Shown piece after piece: positions 7,299-11,674 of a stretch of DNA of 11,674 bases (position 1 is its first letter; every line of letters begins with the position of its first letter). Below the pieces are notes generated by a model, which worked only from the letters and a program-made list of their open reading frames with translations, was not told the origin of the DNA and searched no databases. The stretch covers positions 1 through 11,674 of the forward strand of contig SLRE01000082.1 of the NCBI GenBank assembly GCA_007131125.1, read 5' to 3'. The position numbers were made by a program, and so were the translations under genes. The stretch comes from Bacteroidales bacterium. GTDB taxonomy: Bacteria; Bacteroidota; Bacteroidia; Bacteroidales; UBA7960.

Positions 7299-9086
7299 TT
7301 ATTGTCCCGTAAGCCGTTCCATTAAATCCGGATCCATGATCCTTCCCACCGGGTAAACGTTGTGTTTTTGATCCACATAGGGGGTTTGTTCATAAAACCA
7401 GTTCAGGATCGCCCTTGGGTTGGATGCAAAATCCGCATCCTGCTGTAATTTAATTTCCAGCCTTTTTTCCAGGGAAGGGTCTTCTTTTATCATTTCCCTT
7501 GCCATTTCTTCCATTACATAGCTTTCAAAATACTCGGTACGTTGAAAAACGGAATTGAAAAATCCCCAGTAAGCAAATGAGGAAGGAGCTTGTGGCTCCA
7601 AGGCATGGGCAATGATCCTGGCAGATTCCTGATTCATGGGGATGAGGGCCGAGCCGGCAGGAAAGTTCCGGGTTTCCTGTACCGGAACAGTTTGAAAGGA
7701 GGCAGTTTGTCTTCCTTCATTCACGGATTGCGAAAGAGAAACATCCTCAAACCGGTAGGATTCCACCTGAAGCCGGACGTCCTCCTCCAGCCTGTGCATT
7801 ATAATGCCGTGCAAAGCCAGGGTTTCAATTGCCTCCGTCCATTGCACCGGAATAATGTATGCTTCAGGAAGCATAACCTGGGCTGTTACCTCCTGTTTTT
7901 TAAACCAGGGTATTTCGTAGGTAATGGGTTTGTCACTATCATAAATAAACCAGTCGCCACCGCTCAGGCTGCTTTCTTTAATCCGGTATTCCACGCCTTT
8001 GAAATCGACCATTACGCTATCATCGGTTGCTTCAAAGTCAAGTGGGAATGGCAAGGAGCGAAACATTGTGGAAGCGGTTTTTTCGTCTGCTGCAGCAACC
8101 AGGGTTTTCAGGCTGTAGTTTTCCCTGTTGAGGAACTCCATGGTATGCACTAGGGTCAGGTAAGTGGATTCCACTCTTTTATGGTAAGGTTTAAGCATAT
8201 GTGTTTCCAGCAGCAGGCCAGGGCGGTTGCGCTGGGTGGCATATCCTGTTGACAGGGCCGGAGGGGCAACCCTTGTCTGCAATCCGCTGCGGGGGTCGTG
8301 CCACCTGCGGTAGGTAACATAGGAGAACACCGGATACCCATCTTCCTTCATCCGCTTTTCCCAGAAAGGCAAAAACTCATTTTCGCACCAGTCTGAAAGG
8401 TTTTCTTCCATGTTGCCGAATATCTCAAGCATGTAGGTCATGGTATATTGGTAATCGGCCCCGTTGGTGGAGTGGGTGTCGATAAAGAAATCCGGCTGCC
8501 AGTGATCCCACAGCTGAATGAAGTGCTGCATTTCTTTGGTGTCGGCTTTCAGGAAGTCGCGATTCAGGTTAAGATTTATGGCATTGGTGCGCCACCCCAT
8601 TTTTTCCGGACCGTTTTGGTTGATGCGGTTGTAAGGCCCGAATCGTTCGTGGCCGTCCACATTAAAAATGGGAATAAACAGCAGGGTGACATTTTCCAGC
8701 AGGTCTTCGTGTTCGCCATGAATAACTATGTCGCGAAGGAGTTCGAGCCCTGCATCTTTGCCTACCGGCTCGCCGGGATGTATGGCCGCCATTACCATCA
8801 ACACTACTTTCCCGGCTTCATGGGCTGCCTCCGGGGTAAAATGCCCGTCCTTGTCAAGGATGAGCAGGGGAAGGTCCCGAAGCTGATGACTTTGGCCAAA
8901 ACTTGTGTAATGCAGCATGGGGCTGGCGTCGGCAAGGCGTTTGCTGAAGGCAATGGTTTCATCATACCTGGGAGTGCTGTTTTTGTTGTGGGCTTCATAC
9001 CAGGTTTGCCAGTTGTCGGATGCCACTGAAGAACAAAAGAAAAAAACCAGGAATATGGTCGTGGAATGCAGGATATTTTTCAGCAT
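7299..9086 (-). CDS. Secreted M14-family zinc carboxypeptidase
   Basis: A 595-residue metallopeptidase expected outside the inner membrane. An N-terminal signal peptide is visible: K3, a hydrophobic core (about 9-18) and probable cleavage after VAS (21-23); C18 is not in a good lipobox. The M14 active site is complete: zinc ligands H103 and E106 in HPGE, H205 in DTHSTNG, substrate-binding N175-R176 in LNLNRDF, and the catalytic glutamate E294 in LLLETHMLKPY. After the catalytic domain (about 25-310) there are some 285 residues I cannot assign; they look soluble and probably form a beta-rich accessory domain. The target could be peptides or peptidoglycan stems. It is alone on its strand, 287 bases divergent from the Usp gene, and its stop is 5 bases from that of the convergent deacetylase gene. 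Confidence 0.9.
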   Translation of the reverse strand: MLKNILHSTTIFLVFFFCSSVASDNWQTWYEAHNKNSTPRYDETIAFSKRLADASPMLHYTSFGQSHQLRDLPLLILDKDGHFTPEAAHEAGKVVLMVMAAIHPGEPVGKDAGLELLRDIVIHGEHEDLLENVTLLFIPIFNVDGHERFGPYNRINQNGPEKMGWRTNAINLNLNRDFLKADTKEMQHFIQLWDHWQPDFFIDTHSTNGADYQYTMTYMLEIFGNMEENLSDWCENEFLPFWEKRMKEDGYPVFSYVTYRRWHDPRSGLQTRVAPPALSTGYATQRNRPGLLLETHMLKPYHKRVESTYLTLVHTMEFLNRENYSLKTLVAAADEKTASTMFRSLPFPLDFEATDDSVMVDFKGVEYRIKESSLSGGDWFIYDSDKPITYEIPWFKKQEVTAQVMLPEAYIIPVQWTEAIETLALHGIIMHRLEEDVRLQVESYRFEDVSLSQSVNEGRQTASFQTVPVQETRNFPAGSALIPMNQESARIIAHALEPQAPSSFAYWGFFNSVFQRTEYFESYVMEEMAREMIKEDPSLEKRLEIKLQQDADFASNPRAILNWFYEQTPYVDQKHNVYPVGRIMDPDLMERLTGQ

Positions 9087-9123
9087 GGTTTAAAACAAAG
9101 AGGATACATAAATTTTTTCATCA

Positions 9124-9131
9124 CAAAATTA
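9124..9131 (-). promoter_or_regulatory. Candidate -7 element for the M14 peptidase
   Basis: Read on the minus strand this is TAATTTTG, an exact TAnnTTTG match, 37 bases before the start codon at 9086, giving a leader of about 30 bases. A TTTG lies upstream, but about 27 bases away, longer than the usual 19-20, so the -33 element is unclear. Confidence 0.4.
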
Positions 9132-9294
9132 GATTTTCCTCCCGAAAAGAAAAATTTACAAATCCGGCTTGACTTTGAACGGGGACAATTTTTTTATTTC
9201 CGGATAAAACAACTGCCATTTATTAAAAAATTAAGAGGATAATTTCTGTGCAGAAAAAATAATGCACCAAAGGCGATTTTATTGACTGAAAAGG

Positions 9295-9326
9295 TTTTTA
9301 AGTTAAATGGGTTTTTCGTAAATTTA
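9295..9326 (+). promoter_or_regulatory. Weak candidate promoter for the Usp gene
   Basis: TTTT at 9295-9298 and TAAATTTA at 9319-9326 (one mismatch to TAnnTTTG) are spaced by 20 bases and would give a leader of roughly 43 bases before ATG 9374. Both elements are imperfect in AT-rich DNA. Confidence 0.22.
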
Positions 9327-9373
9327 TCCCTGCAAACACTTTGTTGGTATTATTAATTTTAAAAACCATCACC

Positions 9374-10483
9374 ATGGAAGACCGTTTAGTTACCCTTGCC
9401 ACAGACCATTATACCAATGCCGAGATATTGAAAGCCAGGCTTGAGGGGGCTGGAATAGAATGTTACCTGAAGCATGTAAACCTAATACAGGGTGCTGCCT
9501 CCGAAGGGGTGCAGATCCAGATCAGGGAATCGGATGTGGAAAAGGCGCTGAGGCTGATGTCGGAGTGGAAACTGGCCCGGCAGGAAGCCGAGAAAAAGGA
9601 TATCAAATCCATTCGCCGTATTCTGGTTCCGGTAGACTTCTCGCAGTATTCAAAAAATGCCTGTCATTATGCGCTCAACCTTGCCCATAAGCTGAAAGCC
9701 GACATCAAAATACTGCATGTTTATTATGCCCCAATTGTAGATTTGGTTCCCATTACCGATGCCTACAGCATACAGGTTGATATGGACATCAACCTCAGGG
9801 AGATGGAGAGCAATGCCCGGAAAAACCTGGTGGATTTTGTGAATGATTTTCGAAAAACCGCCCAGGAAAAAGGATTCAACGACATTAAAATCGGATATTC
9901 CCTGCGGGAAGGCATTGTAGAGGATGAAATCACCCAGGTGGCCAAAGATTACAAACCCGGTATCATAATATTAGGCACCAGGGGCAAGGGCGAAAAGCAA
10001 AGCGATATCATTGGCAGCGTTGTTTATCGTGTGCTGGACAAAACCCGCCTCCCGGTGCTGGCAATCCCTGAAAACTCTATTTACGACCCGGAAAAAGAAG
10101 TGAAGAACATTGCCTATGCCACCGATTTTGACGATTCCGATTTCAAGGCAATCCGCAGGCTGATGTCTATTGTTTCGGCCTTTAACGTCAAGATTCATTG
10201 CATCCACCTTTCCAAAGATTCGCGCAAAACATGGGACGAGGTAAAGATGAATTCCCTGAAAGATTACTTTAAAAAAGTGAATAAGGATGTTAAGGTTGAA
10301 TGCAACTTGCTGGAAGGGGAGGATACTTTAAAGGAAGTGGAAAAGTTTGTTGAGGTGAATAAAATCGATCTTTTTGCGCTTTCCAATAAAAAGCGGGGAC
10401 TTCTGGCCAGGCTTTTCAATCCGGGATTAACGAAAAAACTGATCTATCACAGCACCATCCCGCTTTTGATTTTCAGGATCTGA
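9374..10483 (+). CDS. DUF2007-UspA-UspA universal stress protein
   Basis: A 369-residue cytoplasmic protein. Residues about 1-66 match the DUF2007 (putative prokaryotic signal-transducing) domain: RLVTLATDHYTNAEILKARL, then the GAGIECYL segment. Two universal stress protein domains follow. The first (about 79-232) begins RRILVPVDFS and ends with an intact nucleotide-binding motif G-2x-G-9x-G-S (G201, G204, G214, S215), so it should bind ATP. The second (about 243-369, VKNIAYATDF onward) keeps the fold outline but lacks that motif; its end reads ALSNKKRGLLARL and then STIPLLIF. ATG 9374 is chosen over the TTG at 9341, because DUF2007 homology begins right there and the extra 11 residues are unlike the family. 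Tandem Usps serve in stress or growth-arrest responses; the partner of this one is unknown. A strong terminator closes the gene. Confidence 0.9.
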   Translation: MEDRLVTLATDHYTNAEILKARLEGAGIECYLKHVNLIQGAASEGVQIQIRESDVEKALRLMSEWKLARQEAEKKDIKSIRRILVPVDFSQYSKNACHYALNLAHKLKADIKILHVYYAPIVDLVPITDAYSIQVDMDINLREMESNARKNLVDFVNDFRKTAQEKGFNDIKIGYSLREGIVEDEITQVAKDYKPGIIILGTRGKGEKQSDIIGSVVYRVLDKTRLPVLAIPENSIYDPEKEVKNIAYATDFDDSDFKAIRRLMSIVSAFNVKIHCIHLSKDSRKTWDEVKMNSLKDYFKKVNKDVKVECNLLEGEDTLKEVEKFVEVNKIDLFALSNKKRGLLARLFNPGLTKKLIYHSTIPLLIFRI

Positions 10484-10529
10484 TAACAGGATTTTAAATC
10501 ATAAGATGTTCTTTTACAGGTAAATACAT

Positions 10530-10563
10530 ACGGGAAAACAACAGTTTGTTTTCCCGTTTTTTT
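10530..10563 (+). terminator. Intrinsic terminator of the Usp gene
   Basis: A perfect 12-base-pair stem (10530-10541 with 10546-10557, outer bases ACGGG/CCCGT) with the 4-base loop CAGT is followed by six T residues at 10558-10563. It starts 46 bases after the Usp stop codon. The minus strand has no matching T-run, so it acts on plus-strand transcripts only. Confidence 0.9.
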
Positions 10564-10613
10564 ATTAACGGACTTCCCGAACAAACCCCGCTCATAGAAT
10601 GTTTCATTAATAA

Positions 10614-10644
10614 TTTGTAAAGCTGCTTTTCGTTTTTATGTAGG
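10614..10644 (+). promoter_or_regulatory. Weak candidate promoter for the SRPBCC-DUF1295 pair
   Basis: An exact TTTG at 10614-10617 is followed after 19 bases by TATGTAGG (10637-10644), which matches TAnnTTTG at four of its six fixed positions. Since a strong terminator lies just upstream, some promoter must sit between 10564 and 10651. If this is it, the transcript would begin almost at the ATG, making it nearly leaderless. Confidence 0.25.
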
Positions 10645-10651
10645 CAAGTTT

Positions 10652-11122
10652 ATGAAAATTGTTTTAAAAACATTGATCCGCAGAAATTTTGAAACTGTTG
10701 TAAACGGTTTCAACAGGGACCTGTTTACCTACCTTTTGCCTCCTTCCCTGATTGCAAAACTGGTACGCTATGACGGACAGCAGCGGGGCGATTTCATCCA
10801 CTTGCGGTTTCGCCTTCCCTTTATTAACGATTGGAAGGTGGTTATCAAAGATGTTCAGCATACCGATAAAGAATACCGTTTTGTGGACCGCGGACTGAAA
10901 ATGCCTTTTGGATTGATATACTGGCAGCATGTGCACAGGGTGGTATCCCTGGGCAAGGACCGTTGTGTGATTGTTGACGAAATGGAATATGAATCATCCT
11001 GGATATTGCAGGATCTGATCAATTACGTTTTGCTTTACCTGGCATTTTTTCCAAGAAAATTCCTTTACAAAAAATATTTTGAAAAAGATCAGGCGGGAAA
11101 ACCTATCCGTAATATGGTGTAA
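10652..11122 (+). CDS. SRPBCC-family (START/Bet v1-like) lipid- or ligand-binding protein
   Basis: A 156-residue cytoplasmic protein with the pattern of the SRPBCC helix-grip fold: an opening strand and helix (FETVVNGFNRDLFTYLLPP, 13-31), strands RYDGQQRGDFIHLRF (39-53) and WKVVIKDV (61-68), the segment FVDRGLKMPFGLIYWQHVHRV (77-97, a strand and the turn leading out of it), DEMEYESSW (109-117), and a long C-terminal helix ending in RKFLYKKYF. Such proteins enclose a hydrophobic ligand in a cavity; no catalytic residues can be named. The ATG fits the family start. It is the first gene after the Usp terminator and 27 bases ahead of the DUF1295 gene, so the pair is probably one operon. A role in lipid modification is inferred from the neighbour only. 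Confidence 0.8.
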   Translation: MKIVLKTLIRRNFETVVNGFNRDLFTYLLPPSLIAKLVRYDGQQRGDFIHLRFRLPFINDWKVVIKDVQHTDKEYRFVDRGLKMPFGLIYWQHVHRVVSLGKDRCVIVDEMEYESSWILQDLINYVLLYLAFFPRKFLYKKYFEKDQAGKPIRNMV

Positions 11123-11149
11123 TTTTTTTATCAGGATAACTCTGAAAAC

Positions 11150-11674
11150 ATGGAAATGTGGATGCTTTGGTTGAACGGTTTATGGGTGATCATGATTATG
11201 ATGACCGCCCTGTGGGTGGCAAGTGTGTGGCTAAAGGATGCCAGCATTGTGGACCCTTTCTGGGGGATGGGGTTTGTGGTCCTTGCGGGTTACTACTTTC
11301 ACAAGGTCGGCATTCCTTCCCTTCAGCAGACACTTTTGCTGGTGATGACCGGGATCTGGGGTTTGAGGCTGTTTGTCCATCTTGCCATCAGGAATTTTGG
11401 AAAAGGTGAAGATTACCGTTACCGGCAATTTCGTGAAAACTATGGAAAGGACAGATACTGGTGGGTAAGTTTTTTCCAGGTTTTCCTGCTGCAGGGGGTG
11501 TTGCTCTGGCTTGTCAGCGCAACCATTTTTGGAGGCATGGCCGGAAATGCTGCCAACCAGTTGACTCCTTTATTTCTGGCAGGGGTGCTGGTATGGTTTA
11601 CCGGATTTGTTTTTGAAGCAGGCGGTGATTACCAGCTCTATCGTTTCAAATCCAGACCCTCCAATAAAGGAAAG
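11150..11674 (+). CDS. DUF1295 membrane protein (steroid 5-alpha-reductase-like), N-terminal part
   Basis: The 175 visible residues run from ATG 11150 off the right edge with no stop. They match DUF1295 (the 3-oxo-5-alpha-steroid 4-dehydrogenase-like superfamily): KDASIVDPFWGMGF (29-42) is the hallmark, followed by GLRLFVHLAIRN (71-82), EDYRYRQFRENYG (87-99) and FEAGGDYQLYRFK (155-167), which leads into the C-terminal segment that holds the likely NADPH-binding HPNYFGE motif, just outside the window. Hydrophobic segments lie at about 7-27, 38-50, 61-80, 105-128 and 138-155, so it is an inner-membrane protein. The family reduces or isomerises lipids; the substrate of DUF1295 proteins in bacteria is mostly undefined. 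A second ATG at 11156 is possible but changes only two residues. Confidence 0.88.
   Translation, partial: MEMWMLWLNGLWVIMIMMTALWVASVWLKDASIVDPFWGMGFVVLAGYYFHKVGIPSLQQTLLLVMTGIWGLRLFVHLAIRNFGKGEDYRYRQFRENYGKDRYWWVSFFQVFLLQGVLLWLVSATIFGGMAGNAANQLTPLFLAGVLVWFTGFVFEAGGDYQLYRFKSRPSNKGK

Noticed and set aside
7590..8153. 187-codon plus-strand frame inside the M14 peptidase gene
   Set aside because: It is antisense to a gene with a complete M14 active site and shows no domain of its own.
9341..9373. TTG at 9341 as the start of the Usp gene
   Set aside because: The extra 11 residues are unlike DUF2007 proteins, whose similarity begins at the ATG at 9374.

Overview
The window looks like ordinary chromosome from a Bacteroidota bacterium, most likely of the order Bacteroidales or Marinilabiliales. 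Three things point there: promoter-like elements of the Bacteroidetes type (TAnnTTTG near -7, TTTG near -33), gene starts without clear Shine-Dalgarno sequences, and family variants typical of the group (a single-lipoyl 2-oxo acid dehydrogenase E2, a DUF2007-Usp-Usp stress protein, and a glycosyltransferase fusion directly behind recR). I see no tRNA, rRNA, CRISPR array, insertion sequence or phage gene.

Layout. The left third is on the minus strand: recR, then a membrane glycosyltransferase fusion 6 bases behind it, then (160 bases further on) the N-terminal part of a 2-oxo acid dehydrogenase E2, cut by the left edge. A 361-base divergent spacer separates recR from a plus-strand sodium:solute symporter, which is followed by a plus-strand gene fusing a GNAT acetyltransferase domain to an acetylpolyamine amidohydrolase/histone-deacetylase domain. 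That gene converges, with only 5 bases between stop codons, on a minus-strand gene for a secreted M14 zinc carboxypeptidase. Another divergent spacer leads to a plus-strand DUF2007-Usp-Usp protein, closed by a near-perfect intrinsic terminator. The right end holds an SRPBCC protein and, 27 bases on, a DUF1295 (steroid 5-alpha-reductase-like) membrane protein cut by the right edge.

How the genes fit together. This is a mosaic of short transcription units rather than one pathway. recR plus the glycosyltransferase, and SRPBCC plus DUF1295, look like two-gene operons; the others look monocistronic. The most unusual items are fusions: an acetyltransferase joined to a deacetylase with a complete zinc site; a GT2 glycosyltransferase joined to the membrane and Rossmann part of a WcaJ-like phosphoglycosyltransferase whose catalytic domain appears to have lost about 80 residues; and a Usp tandem in which only the first copy keeps the ATP-binding motif. 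I see no clear sign of a wholly new multi-gene system; the GNAT-deacetylase fusion is the best candidate for new biochemistry.
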